Notes: generated by a model not told the origin, from the sequence alone. DNA of 64,000 bases from Pedobacter frigiditerrae (GCF_032678705.1 NZ_JAVTSS010000002.1:1860001-1924000), one strand, 5' to 3'. Shown: positions 7,800 through 16,547, counted from the first letter of the stretch. A program made the numbers and translations.

Positions 7800-9734
7800 T
7801 TAAGAACGACGTCTTCTTTCGCCACCAGCACCGCCTTCGCGTCTTCCGCTACCGCCAGTGTTGCCACCTTTATCGTCACGGCTACGACCAGAGAAATCTC
7901 TAAAACCGCCACCACTATTACCACCTTCACGTCTTCCGCTTCCGCCACCGCTGCTTCTTCTTTCACCACCACCGCTTCTGCCGCCGCCGAAACCGCCGCC
8001 TCCGCTTCTTCTTTCACCGCCACCGAATCCACCACGTCTTTCACCACCGCCACGTCTTTCGCCGCCATCGCCTCTGCCACCAACTGGAGCATCACCGCTT
8101 TTCTCGATTCTTACATCGCGACCATTAAATTTAATGTCTTTGAAGTTAGTGAATAGAGAATCAACTGTATCATTTTCTACTTCAATGAAAGAGAAAACAC
8201 CTTTTAAATCTATTTTACCAACAGATTTACCACTGATTTTACCGTTATTACAAACAAAACCTAATAAATCTCCTCTAGTAAATTCGTCTACCGAACCTAC
8301 GTTGATAAATAAACGAGTGTAGTTACTGTTATCGAAGTTTCTGCCACCACGTTCTCCGCGTTCGCCACGCTCACCTCTTTCGCCTCTATCTCCACGATCA
8401 TCTGCGCTAGCATTTAAATCTGGGGCGTTAGCATAGTAATCTAAGAAACGGTTAAACTCTAGTGAAGCGAATTTTTTAATGATATCTTCTTTGCTTAATT
8501 CAGCAAATTCGTCCATAATTCTTGGAATGTACTGGTCAATTTGCTCAGTATTTACTTCCACATTGTGAACTTTATGAATTAATGAGAACAATTGTTTTTC
8601 GCAAACATCAAAACCTGTAGGTAATTCTGCTTTTGTAAATTGTTTACCAATAATTCTTTCAATCTGACGGATTTTACCAGTTTCTTTAGAGTTGATGATA
8701 CAGATAGAGATACCAGTTTTACCAGCACGACCAGTACGGCCAGAACGGTGAGTATAACTTTCAATTTCATCTGGTAAAGAATAATTGATTACGTGAGTTA
8801 CGTTGTTTACATCGATACCACGAGCTGCAACATCTGTAGCAATTAATAATTGCATGTTACGATCGCGGAAACGTTGCATTACTTTATCACGTTGTTGTTG
8901 AGATAAATCTCCGTGTAATGAATCTGCATTGTAACCATCTTTAATTAAGTGCTCGGCAACATCCTGTGTATCCATTTTGGTTTTACAGAATACTACGGCA
9001 AAAATTTCTGGGTTAAAATCTACAATCCGTTTTAAGGCAGCGTATTTATCACGAGCACGAACGATATAGTATTCGTGTTCGATGTTTACGTTACCAGTGT
9101 TTTTTGTGCCCATAGTTAATTCTACAGGATTTTCCATGTAGTTTTTAGCAATGCGACGAACCTCAGGAGGCATAGTTGCAGAGAATAACCATGTTTTTTT
9201 ATCGTCTGGTGTAGTCGATAAAATGTCGTTAATGTCTTCTTGGAAGCCCATGTTTAACATTTCGTCGGCTTCATCCAATACTACATATTTAACGCTAGAG
9301 AAATCGATGGCTTTACGGCCAATGATATCTAACATACGGCCGGGCGTGGCCACTACTATCTGTACGCCATTGCGTATTTCACGTAGTTGTTGCATAATGT
9401 TAGCGCCACCGTAAACGGCAACCACGTGTGCATTTTGCGTGTTTTTTGAGAAATTCTTGATGTCGTTTGTAATCTGTAGACATAGCTCACGCGTAGGGCA
9501 CAAAATTAGTGCTTGCGGCTTATTGCTCTTAAAGTCTATTAATTCTAACAGCGGCAAACCAAATGCGGCTGTTTTTCCTGTTCCTGTTTGGGCCAAACCA
9601 ACAAAGTCGTTACTACCTTCTAACAGTACAGGAATAGATTGCTCCTGAATAGGCGTAGGATTTTCGAATCCTAGCTCTTTTACGGCATTAACAACGTCAT
9701 CACTTATCCCCAATTTACTAAATGGGTTTATCAT
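7800..9734 (-). CDS. DEAD-box RNA helicase with DbpA-like RNA-binding domain and RGG tail
   Basis: An ATP-dependent RNA helicase, probably acting in ribosome assembly, RNA decay or cold adaptation. Motifs in order: Q motif (NPTPIQ), AQTGTGKT (48-55), VLDEADEML near 150, FSATMPP near 184, ARGIDV near 303 and HRSGRTGR near 331. Residues about 470-545 (TRLFINVGSVDEFTRGDLLG onward) resemble the DbpA/CsdA RNA-binding fold. It is flanked by DRGDRGERGERGERG on one side and a roughly 95-residue Gly/Arg/Ser tail (GGGERRGG-type repeats) on the other. The tail makes this stretch much richer in G+C than its neighbours. CsdA/DeaD-type proteins are the closest guess. Confidence 0.93.
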   Translation of the reverse strand: MINPFSKLGISDDVVNAVKELGFENPTPIQEQSIPVLLEGSNDFVGLAQTGTGKTAAFGLPLLELIDFKSNKPQALILCPTRELCLQITNDIKNFSKNTQNAHVVAVYGGANIMQQLREIRNGVQIVVATPGRMLDIIGRKAIDFSSVKYVVLDEADEMLNMGFQEDINDILSTTPDDKKTWLFSATMPPEVRRIAKNYMENPVELTMGTKNTGNVNIEHEYYIVRARDKYAALKRIVDFNPEIFAVVFCKTKMDTQDVAEHLIKDGYNADSLHGDLSQQQRDKVMQRFRDRNMQLLIATDVAARGIDVNNVTHVINYSLPDEIESYTHRSGRTGRAGKTGISICIINSKETGKIRQIERIIGKQFTKAELPTGFDVCEKQLFSLIHKVHNVEVNTEQIDQYIPRIMDEFAELSKEDIIKKFASLEFNRFLDYYANAPDLNASADDRGDRGERGERGERGERGGRNFDNSNYTRLFINVGSVDEFTRGDLLGFVCNNGKISGKSVGKIDLKGVFSFIEVENDTVDSLFTNFKDIKFNGRDVRIEKSGDAPVGGRGDGGERRGGGERRGGFGGGERRSGGGGFGGGRSGGGERRSSGGGSGRREGGNSGGGFRDFSGRSRDDKGGNTGGSGRREGGAGGERRRRS

Positions 9735-10151
9735 TATAACATTTTTTAATTAAGCCGCAAAGGTAAGGTTAATATTTGGTATTTTATTGATAGCTAAGTA
9801 AATAGTTTTGAGCTTAATAAATTGGAAATAAGTGAGTTAAATATAATGTGCTTTACTTGTTGCTATAAAAGGGTATTTGGAGCGCATTTTTAGTGCTTTC
9901 TATCTGAGGTAGTCCCGCTTTCACTCCAAGTCCGCACTCGTTTCACTCGCTTGTGGGCTTTCCGCTCTACCGATAGCTATCGGTACGGGGCTAATTGGCA
10001 AAACCTGTGGTTATTTAGTCAGTTTTAAAAGTATGACCGCAAATTAAAATAGACCATGGAACTAAATGGAGAAAGAAGGATTGCAAATCCTTTGATAGGA
10101 GGTTCGACATTGCAAATGTCGAACAGCTTGATGTATTACAGCCAAATAAGC
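9735..10151. repeat. Gene-free region with a scaffold repeat and a GGATTGCAAATCC repeat
   Basis: Contains the helicase promoter, a scaffold repeat at about 9870-10020 (AGTCCCGCTTTCACTCC ... ACCGATAGCTATCGGTACGG) with an inner arm variant GTCCGCACTCGTTTCACTCG, and at 10078-10135 a copy of the GGATTGCAAATCC family with two nested palindromes. A 41-codon frame starting at 10054 is made of the repeat and continues antisense into the GNAT gene; I do not consider it a gene. Confidence 0.7.
9758..9765 (-). promoter_or_regulatory. -7 promoter element of the helicase gene
   Basis: TACCTTTG on the minus strand fits the Bacteroidota TAnnTTTG element and would place the transcript start about 15-20 nt before the ATG. 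No TTG is seen at the usual -33 position. Confidence 0.55.
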
Positions 10152-10598
10152 TTACTTGATTTTCTTAGCATAACCTGTTGATTTTGCCTCGAATCCCATT
10201 CTAGGATAAAATTGATGTGCTGATTTTCGTTCGTCCTTGTTTCCACAATTTAATACAATAAGGCTGGCATTAATTTGATTGCTTAGTTTTTCTGCCTGTT
10301 CAATTAATTTTTGTCCAATACCAAATCTTCTATGTTCTTTGCTCACTACCAATGCTTGTATTCTAATAAAATGCCCATCTTGTTCCCAGAAATAATTTTT
10401 ATTCAACCCAATATAACCCACAATGGTTTCTTCTAGTACGGCAACAAATGTCCAGTAATTATCCAATTGAGCTATTGTTTTCATTCTGGTTGTCATTTGT
10501 TCAATAGTTGTTTCATAACCTAGTGTTAAGGTTAAATCAGTTATAGATGGAATGTCTTCTATCTGAAATTCTCTTATTGATATGTTGTTTTCTTTCAT
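10152..10598 (-). CDS. GNAT-family N-acetyltransferase
   Basis: A 148-residue acetyl-CoA-dependent acetyltransferase. The pantetheine-binding loop is RRFGIGQKLIEQ (residues about 95-106), preceded by the beta-4 strand QALVVSKEH and followed by IVLNCGNKDERKSAHQFYPR and MGFEAK, the usual C-terminal GNAT elements. The substrate cannot be deduced. It starts 18 bp downstream of the stop codon of the truncated RluA-like gene, so the two are probably co-transcribed. Confidence 0.88.
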   Translation of the reverse strand: MKENNISIREFQIEDIPSITDLTLTLGYETTIEQMTTRMKTIAQLDNYWTFVAVLEETIVGYIGLNKNYFWEQDGHFIRIQALVVSKEHRRFGIGQKLIEQAEKLSNQINASLIVLNCGNKDERKSAHQFYPRMGFEAKSTGYAKKIK

Positions 10599-10616
10599 TG
10601 AATAATTTAGTTTTAT

Positions 10617-11384
10617 TTATCCTTTCAACATATGCGCTAATATAGGCTCACATTTCTCTTTACAGCAAGGATAAAATTGTTTATGTTTCCAAGTTGCTGA
10701 TTTAGGCGATAAACCCCACCAAAATTCTGTTAATGCCAATGGTTTTAACTGATGTTGAAAAGCGTATTGCAAAAGCTTGGGCCCTGCACATTCGCCAGCA
10801 CCCGCTGGAGGATTTTTATAACCCGCTGTTGCAAAAATATCAATTAAGCTTTTTGCTTCCCCTGCTCCATTTAAGAAATGGTAATGATTAAATATTTCAT
10901 TTTGCAGGGCGATGGAATGTTGTTTGCGTTTTGCTTTTAATTGATTAATCAGTTCTTTATTTGCTACCACATCTAAATCTTTCAGCTTTTTAATTTCTTG
11001 GTTCATCACTGTCAACTCTTCCATTCCTTTATTGAGGAAACTGTTTTCGGTTAATAAGTCGAATATAGGAGGGACGAATTTTGTATGACTATTTGAACCT
11101 GCCAATTTCCCAGAAAAAGCTGCTAAATAACCAATTTCTTTTGCTGCATTTTGAACAACTAAAACACCAAACATTTTACCTATGACTGTTCCTTTGTCAT
11201 CTGCCAAGCCAAAGTTATGTTGCCATTCATTCTGATTTTGCAGGTAATTTTGCAATTCCTCAGCTGCTAAAACACAAAGTGGATGAGGTTTTTCATCGCT
11301 TTGCATTAAAGTTAATTGTGTAGGTATGATAACATCTTCAAGTGATTTTGAGAAGCTAATAAAGAATGGAGAAGTTGTTGTCAA
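10617..11384 (-). CDS. Orphan N-terminal half of an RluA-type pseudouridine synthase
   Basis: The sequence contains PPAGAGECAGPKLLQYAFQH, FWWGLSPKSATWKHKQFYPC and ends CEPILAHMLKG. In the large RluA-family proteins of about 550 aa that modify tRNA and 23S rRNA, these motifs form the N-terminal extension and are followed directly by the pseudouridine synthase domain. Here a stop codon comes exactly at that junction and the next gene is a GNAT protein 18 bp on, so the catalytic Asp domain (HRLD motif) is absent. The coiled-coil middle also looks shorter than usual. The start is TTG, with no nearby ATG. It may be a stand-alone RNA-binding protein or the remnant of a deletion. A separate RluA-family catalytic protein is encoded at 47617-48312. 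Confidence 0.7.
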   Translation of the reverse strand: MTTTSPFFISFSKSLEDVIIPTQLTLMQSDEKPHPLCVLAAEELQNYLQNQNEWQHNFGLADDKGTVIGKMFGVLVVQNAAKEIGYLAAFSGKLAGSNSHTKFVPPIFDLLTENSFLNKGMEELTVMNQEIKKLKDLDVVANKELINQLKAKRKQHSIALQNEIFNHYHFLNGAGEAKSLIDIFATAGYKNPPAGAGECAGPKLLQYAFQHQLKPLALTEFWWGLSPKSATWKHKQFYPCCKEKCEPILAHMLKG

Positions 11385-11402
11385 AATTTAGGGTTTAATT
11401 GT

Positions 11403-11460
11403 GGATTCGAGATTGCAAATCTCGACTAGCAAAGTCGGAAGCTTGTAAATGTCTGTCGCT
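11403..11460. repeat. GGATT-GCAAATC type repeat, diverged copy
   Basis: GAGATTGCAAATCTC palindrome followed by GACTAGCAAAGTC and GCTTGTAAATG; related to the copies at 10078-10135 and 16116-16172. Confidence 0.55.
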
Positions 11461-11499
11461 TTAATGAAAGGCGTAAAGGATGGAATTTCGATAAACACT

Positions 11500-11874
11500 T
11501 TATTTGTAGGCTTTTAATTCAGCCTCTTTAAACATTTCTAAGATGTCATTTTCAATAGGTAAATTTTTTAGTGGTGCAATGTTTGAACCCCCAGTGTTGC
11601 CCACCGGTATTTTGCCAACAAAAGACTTAATGCCACCAACCAACAATCTGGGAATTTGACCCATAATTTCATTGATACTTTTAATGCGAAATCCAAATTT
11701 TAACATTTTCCAGTGCGCATAGGTATGCTGATAAGGATATGCTTGGCCAATTACATGTGCTCTTTCTAAATGATACCACGAATGCTGAAAATCGCCTTTT
11801 TTTAAATGACTGTTGTAATGAGCTAACTCTATGGCATAATAATTTTTAAGAATCTTTGGCATCATCGTATTCAT
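11500..11874 (-). CDS. DUF3703 family protein
   Basis: About 124 residues. YNSHLKKGDFQHSWYHLERA, HVIGQAYPYQHTYAHWKM and VGKIPVGNTGGSNI fit the DUF3703 pattern, a small helical protein of unknown function, sometimes found near metal-resistance or AHSA1-like genes. I chose the ATG at 11874 (MNTMMPKIL) because the preceding 21 codons from an upstream ATG do not resemble the family. A SRPBCC gene precedes it on the same strand. Confidence 0.75.
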   Translation of the reverse strand: MNTMMPKILKNYYAIELAHYNSHLKKGDFQHSWYHLERAHVIGQAYPYQHTYAHWKMLKFGFRIKSINEIMGQIPRLLVGGIKSFVGKIPVGNTGGSNIAPLKNLPIENDILEMFKEAELKAYK

Positions 11875-11955
11875 AACTAATTGTTTTTTGCAATGATTGG
11901 CATTGGTAAAACAAATATAAGCAAAGTCTTTATGCAAAGCAGTTGCCTCAATAAG

Positions 11956-12438
11956 TTAAGATGTCAGCTTCTTTTCATTTTCGGTTTGAGGTTTTCCTTT
12001 TCCATTTGGTTTTCCCTTACCGGTTTCAATTAAGCTGCGTAAGCTGTTTTGAATATAATTTGTCCAAGAATCTCTGCAAATCTCGAAACATTCGTACTCG
12101 GCAACCAAACCTTGATGTGTCATGCGAACTTGGGTTTTTCCATCTATTGTTGAGATATCAAACACTATTTTTGTTCCCGTCCACTCGGTGGTGTCTTCTG
12201 TGAACTTAAAATAGTTCTCTTTCACTAACCAAACCACTTTTTCATTGGGAATCATTGTTATGATGTGCATTTTACAACGATGAACATCCTCGTAATGATA
12301 ATTAAACTCAGCATCTAATTTATCGGTTACGCCTTCAATTTCTTCTGACCACCAGCCACGAACATTGTTAACTGCATTAAATGCTTCTTCTGGTGTTTGG
12401 CCTACTAATATGGCTGTAGTGAAATCTTTATTTTCCAT
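11956..12438 (-). CDS. SRPBCC (AHSA1/START-like) domain protein
   Basis: A 160-residue helix-grip protein. TPEEAFNAVNNVRGWWSEEI at the N-terminus, TEWTGTKIVFDIS in the middle and HQGLVAEYECFEICRDSW near residues 108-127 are typical of the activator-of-Hsp90-like SRPBCC group that binds hydrophobic ligands. The C-terminus is a hydrophilic Lys/Gly tail. The ligand is unknown. It lies upstream of the DUF3703 gene and is likely co-transcribed with it. Confidence 0.82.
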   Translation of the reverse strand: MENKDFTTAILVGQTPEEAFNAVNNVRGWWSEEIEGVTDKLDAEFNYHYEDVHRCKMHIITMIPNEKVVWLVKENYFKFTEDTTEWTGTKIVFDISTIDGKTQVRMTHQGLVAEYECFEICRDSWTNYIQNSLRSLIETGKGKPNGKGKPQTENEKKLTS

Positions 12439-12568
12439 AGATTGAAATTTTTTTGATTAAAGATATGGTTTAAGTAAACTTTAATAGGGGTGCAAAACGG
12501 ACTTTGTAGCGGTGTGGTTTGGACAAGAGTTAAGAGTGGGATTACAAATCTCGAAAAGCACCATGAAA

Positions 12569-12898
12569 TCACCTTCCGTTTATTACTTTTTTATCAACTT
12601 GATTAGGAAGATTTCGAATTTCAATCCAATATTCTTCTCTTACATCCTCATCAATGTAAATTGGTAAACGTTCTCCATAAAGCCTGTCTCCACCATCTTT
12701 TTTGCAACCAGAAATCCAATAATAATCACCAGTTTCAATATCAAAATAGTTCTCTTTAAAGCCACTTCCATTTAAAGTTTGGAATGTTTTTACGTCATAG
12801 TGGATAGATTTACCAGTTTTGGAGAATGTAACCCTTCCAATTTTTGCATTGCCAGTTAAATCTTCCTTATGTTTAATGTACATTATGCGTGTTTTCAT
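12569..12898 (-). CDS. Conserved small protein of unknown function
   Basis: 109 residues, starting MKTRIMYIKHKEDLTGNAKI, with IGRVTFSKTGKSIHYDVKTF, DIETGDYYWISGCKKDGGD and EEYWIEIRNLP. This pattern is a widespread Bacteroidota protein; as I recall, some databases label it as a deoxyxylulose-phosphate synthase, which the length and content do not support. It is soluble, with no signal peptide or membrane segment, and looks like a small beta-rich fold. Function unknown. Confidence 0.75.
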   Translation of the reverse strand: MKTRIMYIKHKEDLTGNAKIGRVTFSKTGKSIHYDVKTFQTLNGSGFKENYFDIETGDYYWISGCKKDGGDRLYGERLPIYIDEDVREEYWIEIRNLPNQVDKKVINGR

Positions 12899-13173
12899 TA
12901 ATTTTATTATTTTCTAGATTATCTATTAAAATTGAAGCGCAAGGTTTGTGCAAAATAATAAGCTTATCCCGTTTTACGCTTTTACGCTTCGCTTCGTCGT
13001 ACCTCCTTGCTGCAGGGTAACGCTTCAACCGGGGCTAAATGGCAAAGACAGCATTTTATTTTTGGGGTTTGCATAGCTCAAAAAACCTATCAGCGCCTTT
13101 TCTGCGTTTCAATCTGTAAAAATCTGCGATAAGTATTTGATTGAGTGAAAGATAGTTAGGCTAAGCCGCGTTG
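12899..13173. repeat. Intergenic scaffold repeat and GCAGAT-type phrase
   Basis: A scaffold copy at about 12930-13060 (TATCCCGTTTTACGC ... AACCGGGGCTAAATGGCAAA) carries TTACGCTTCGCTTCGTCG and CCTTGCTGCAGGG inside. A phrase at 13085-13135 (TTTTCTGCGTTTCAATC, AATCTGCGATAAG) recurs at 24555-24625 and 54185-54365. Confidence 0.7.
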
Positions 13174-14112
13174 TTATTTTCCATATTTAGTTTTCAAGTC
13201 TTTTTCTAAATTATTAAAAACATAATCGTGTTCTTGCTTAACGCCTAATTTCTCCATTGGCTCCCAATAAAATCTTGGTGTAAGTACAGAAGTGTAAGTT
13301 GTTATTCTGATCAATTTACAGCTACCATTGCCTACAGGTTCAAAATAATAGATTGCTTGTTTAAAGCCTAACCACTTTCTGCCGATTAGATTATAATCAA
13401 TAACATCCATTTTCAATACCTTTCCACGTTCTATTTCTGTCACCCTTTCAGTTATTGTGCCACCACCAAAGTCAGCATTGCTTAAACGACCGCCTTTAAA
13501 ATAACAAGTTCTCAAAGCGCCAACTTCTTCTTTTTCTAATACACATTTTGTTGGTATGGGTAGGTCTAGTTTTAGTAGAAAAGGTTTTTCAGCATCTAAA
13601 GTATCAACTGATTTTATTGCATCGTAAACTTGGTTAGGAGTATAGTTGAAGATTTTTTCCGTTTTAACTTCAATGATGGTTTCTTTCTCTTTTTTTAGAA
13701 AGTGTTCAGTTGGCGCAGCTATTAAGAATGGGATTAGAGGCAAAAATAAAACAGAAAGTTTGTTTGTTCCTTTGATGAGTTTATAGCGTTTAACCAATAG
13801 AGTTATCACATAACCGAGAAATATAAAAGGAATAACTAAGCCAATTGCCATTACAATGCAAATAACTCCTGAAAGTCCGGGTATATAAATTGTGATGAGT
13901 AAAAGGATTGTTGTGATAATTGTGCCCCATAGCGCATATTTTCTGATTTTCATGGTACCGATGGCTATACCTAATACAACTGGGAGTAATCCAAATAAAA
14001 TCCAACTATAGTCTACAAGTCCGAGAAATAGAAAAACGATACCTGTTCCTATAAATATTATGGTTAGTATAATTGAAAGCTGAAAGCTTTTGTCTTTTAA
14101 AATCGCATTCAT
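13174..14112 (-). CDS. Membrane protein with C-terminal SRPBCC-like domain
   Basis: 312 residues. The first 140 hold four to five hydrophobic segments (for example SIILTIIFIGTGIVFLFLG, LWGTIITTILLLITIY, IGLVIPFIFLGYVITLL). The rest is soluble, starting KTEKIFNYTPNQVYDAIKSV and continuing through GGRLSNADFGGGTITERV to NNLEKDLKTKYGK, which resembles a polyketide-cyclase/SRPBCC helix-grip domain. It may couple a lipid or hydrophobic ligand to the membrane, but that is inference. It is flanked on both sides by repeats and appears monocistronic. Confidence 0.75.
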   Translation of the reverse strand: MNAILKDKSFQLSIILTIIFIGTGIVFLFLGLVDYSWILFGLLPVVLGIAIGTMKIRKYALWGTIITTILLLITIYIPGLSGVICIVMAIGLVIPFIFLGYVITLLVKRYKLIKGTNKLSVLFLPLIPFLIAAPTEHFLKKEKETIIEVKTEKIFNYTPNQVYDAIKSVDTLDAEKPFLLKLDLPIPTKCVLEKEEVGALRTCYFKGGRLSNADFGGGTITERVTEIERGKVLKMDVIDYNLIGRKWLGFKQAIYYFEPVGNGSCKLIRITTYTSVLTPRFYWEPMEKLGVKQEHDYVFNNLEKDLKTKYGK

Positions 14113-14139
14113 AATTTGATAGTTTTAATTTCTTTTTAG

Positions 14140-14250
14140 GGTTTGCATAGCAGCACCAAACTTTGTTTTTAAACCCGACAGAAGCGGCAGCCCCTAATTC
14201 TTCATGAGGGCTATAGCGAATGGCGGGACTGTATTTGCCACAAGGAAGGA
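14140..14250. repeat. Scaffold repeat copy
   Basis: TTTGCATAGCAGCACCAAAC, AACCCGACAGAAGCGGCAG, an inner hairpin CCCTAATTCTTCATGAGGG, then GCGAATGGCGGGACTG. It has the same order as the copies at 7035-7175, 23290-23430 and 30455-30565, but with a different inner hairpin. Confidence 0.75.
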
Positions 14251-14277
14251 ACCGCTCATTTCCATATCCTAATTAAG

Positions 14278-15783
14278 CTATTTGAAATGAATGCCTATGG
14301 TTAAAAACATCGCACCTAAAATGAGTAAACCAAATACAAAGGGCAGGATAAACTTCATCCAAGCATTGTAGCTAACATTAACCATGGTAAGTGCGGGGAA
14401 TACTGAACCCGTTGGCGTAATTAAAAACATAATGCCTATACCATATAGATAAGAATTTACAACTTCTCTGCCTGGAATGTTTAATAAAATAGCTAATGCA
14501 CCAATAATTGGCATGGTAAGCACTGCCATGCCCGACGAAGAACTAACTGGAATGGCAAAGAAAAAATAAAATACCATGATCAGTATGATAAATATGATGG
14601 GGTTGAAGTGCTGAACTACATGCGATGCATAGTTCAAAATAGAATCACTTACCATTCCGTCGTTTAATACAATGGTCACACCACGAGCTAAGCCTACGAT
14701 AACTGCTACAATAAGCAGCGATTCCATTCCTTTTGTAAATTCGTGGACAAAAGTTTTTTCACCTGTTCTTTCTATAAGGGCTATTAAAATGGAAGAACCT
14801 AAAAACAAGGCTGCCATTTCTATACACCACCAATTAAAATAAATGATACCGCAAATCATACTCACAAAAGTGAAGAGGAATATGAGTAAATAGGCTTTTG
14901 TTTTTAAGCTTAGCTTGATGTTTTCATTGTTGTTGGCAACATGTAAATCTAGTGATGAATCTATGTTTCCATCCACTTGATAAACCAGCGAAGCCTTTGG
15001 ATTTTTTTTAACATTGTCGGCATAACGCAGTAAATACCAAATGAACAATGCAGTTGAGACTACAAAGAATAAAAGTCTTTCGTAAAAGCCATCTAGCCAA
15101 TTTATGCCTAATGTATTACTAGCAATGATGGTAGAAAATGGATTAGAGAAACTGGCAATAAAACCAACCGCTGCACCGCCAAAAACAATTGCTAGAGGAA
15201 CAATTAAATCGTAACCTGCTGCCAAAAAGAGTGGTACGAGTACTGGGTAAAATACAATTGATTCTACATCCATGCCATAAGAACCGCCTAGGAAAGAAAA
15301 TATGGAGGTTAAGATGATAATGAGCAAACGTTCTTTGCCTTTCATGGTGCTGGCGAGATAGGTTACGCCTTTTAACATCGCCCCTGTTTTGTTAAAGACT
15401 TGCATAAAGCCACCAATGACCATGATAAACAATACGATGTCTATACTGTCTATAATGCCTTTTATGGGTGCTTGTAATATGGCTACAAATCCTTGTGGTC
15501 TTTTGGTATCTTGTTGGTAGGTGTTTGGAATGGATATTGGCTTTGAGATGCTGCCTTGTGTAAATTTCTCTAATTTGATGTTAATGGAAAGGCTGTCTAA
15601 TGTTTTCTGTGTAAACGGTAAGGAAACCGAACCTGTTTTTGAGTTAACTACAAAAGCCTTGTTATCGTTGTTGGTTAATTTGCTGTATTGCCCTGCTGGT
15701 AAAAGCCAAGTGCTAATGGCTGCTATAATGATGACACACATCATTAATGTTGTGGCAGTTGGGAGCGTTAGTTTTTTCTTCAT
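14278..15783 (-). CDS. YfcC/DcuC-like anaerobic C4-dicarboxylate or amino-acid permease
   Basis: A 501-residue inner-membrane transporter with about 12 hydrophobic segments. The start MKKKLTLPTATTLMMCVIII, then STWLLPAGQY, IDIVLFIMVIGGFMQVFNKT, FSFLGGSYGMDVESIVFYP, FGGAAVGFIASFSNPFSTII and FAIPVSSSSGMAVLTMPI are typical of the YfcC family in the DcuC/ArsB superfamily. A periplasmic or cytoplasmic loop sits after the first segment. The substrate is not deducible (arginine/ornithine, short peptides or dicarboxylates are all possible). It is monocistronic, with a short leader. Confidence 0.88.
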   Translation of the reverse strand: MKKKLTLPTATTLMMCVIIIAAISTWLLPAGQYSKLTNNDNKAFVVNSKTGSVSLPFTQKTLDSLSINIKLEKFTQGSISKPISIPNTYQQDTKRPQGFVAILQAPIKGIIDSIDIVLFIMVIGGFMQVFNKTGAMLKGVTYLASTMKGKERLLIIILTSIFSFLGGSYGMDVESIVFYPVLVPLFLAAGYDLIVPLAIVFGGAAVGFIASFSNPFSTIIASNTLGINWLDGFYERLLFFVVSTALFIWYLLRYADNVKKNPKASLVYQVDGNIDSSLDLHVANNNENIKLSLKTKAYLLIFLFTFVSMICGIIYFNWWCIEMAALFLGSSILIALIERTGEKTFVHEFTKGMESLLIVAVIVGLARGVTIVLNDGMVSDSILNYASHVVQHFNPIIFIILIMVFYFFFAIPVSSSSGMAVLTMPIIGALAILLNIPGREVVNSYLYGIGIMFLITPTGSVFPALTMVNVSYNAWMKFILPFVFGLLILGAMFLTIGIHFK

Positions 15784-16169
15784 CGTTTGTTGCTGTCGGT
15801 TATAACGAAGTTATGGAAAAAAGGAGTTTATGCAATGGGGTGGAGGATTTTGCAACCTTCCTAACAAGCTACGTCATTGCGAGCCTCTGTTTTTCACGGG
15901 GCGAAGCAATCTCATTTGGTGTTCTGGGAAGGGGTTGTGTGGTTTTGAGGGTTTACAGAGTTTCAACCTAACACCTCTAATCTGTCATTCCCTGCCTACC
16001 GCAGGCAGGCGACTTTGGAGGAATCTATGGGGTAAATTTCAATCTCATTGGGGAAGGCGCCTCGTTTATTTTGTTGATGAACAGTAGCTTACTTTATAGT
16101 TGCAGTTACTAACACGGATTACAAATCCTATGATAGGAATTCCAAATTGCAAATCTGCAATAGCTTGAT
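15784..16169. repeat. Gene-free region with three repeat families
   Basis: Open frames here are made of repeat sequence and are not accepted as genes. 15872-15915 is a GTCATTGCGAG...GCGAAGCAATCTC element. 15982-16028 is a GTCATTCC...GGAATC element whose tip is CTGCCTACCGCAGGCAG. 16116-16172 is a GGATTACAAATCC copy parallel to that at 10078-10135. Confidence 0.7.
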
Positions 16170-16427
16170 TTAGTGTATACAAAAAAATCGTCTTCTAAAA
16201 AACATCAACAAAATTATTGTCGCAATGCAAGCAACGATAAATACTTTTAACATTTGAATTGTAAAGCACAAATCTTGTCCTGTTACTTTTGAAATACATT
16301 TGCTTAGATTATCCGTTTCGTATTTCTGACTTACCATTGTATTGATTATTCCAAAAGCAAAAACAGGAATCCCAATAATTGAAAACCAGATTAAAATATA
16401 AAATATTATCTTTTTTGTTCGTTTCAT
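16170..16427 (-). CDS. Small membrane protein, unknown
   Basis: 85 residues with two hydrophobic segments (IIFYILIWFSIIGIPVFAFG and VFIVACIATIILLMFF) separated by a hydrophilic loop containing two Cys (SKCISKVTGQDLC). The start ATG follows an AAAGGAAAA stretch that could act as a ribosome binding site. I do not recognise the family. Its end abuts a repeat, so the C-terminus (RRRFFCIH) could be altered. Moderate confidence that it is expressed. Confidence 0.45.
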   Translation of the reverse strand: MKRTKKIIFYILIWFSIIGIPVFAFGIINTMVSQKYETDNLSKCISKVTGQDLCFTIQMLKVFIVACIATIILLMFFRRRFFCIH

Positions 16428-16547
16428 TTTTGGTTTTCCTTTTGTTCTTTAAGTTGCTGCTCATCCAAATATATACCAAACCCTCCATAATAAAAAACGC
16501 CCTTATTATGCATAAAGGCGTTTTCAAATTCTTATATTAATACTTCT

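Noticed and set aside
7858..8322. 154-codon Pro-rich frame on the plus strand
   Set aside because: Exact antisense of the helicase RGG tail; low complexity and codon bias explain it.
10054..10179. 41-codon plus-strand frame with an ATG
   Set aside because: It consists of the GGATTGCAAATCC repeat and antisense of the GNAT gene end.
15747..16087. Two overlapping plus-strand frames
   Set aside because: They run across the GTCATTGCGAG and GTCATTCC repeats; peptide content is repeat-derived.
16309..16527. 72-codon minus-strand frame overlapping the small membrane protein gene
   Set aside because: Different frame, no hydrophobic pattern or start context; the 85-residue frame is better.
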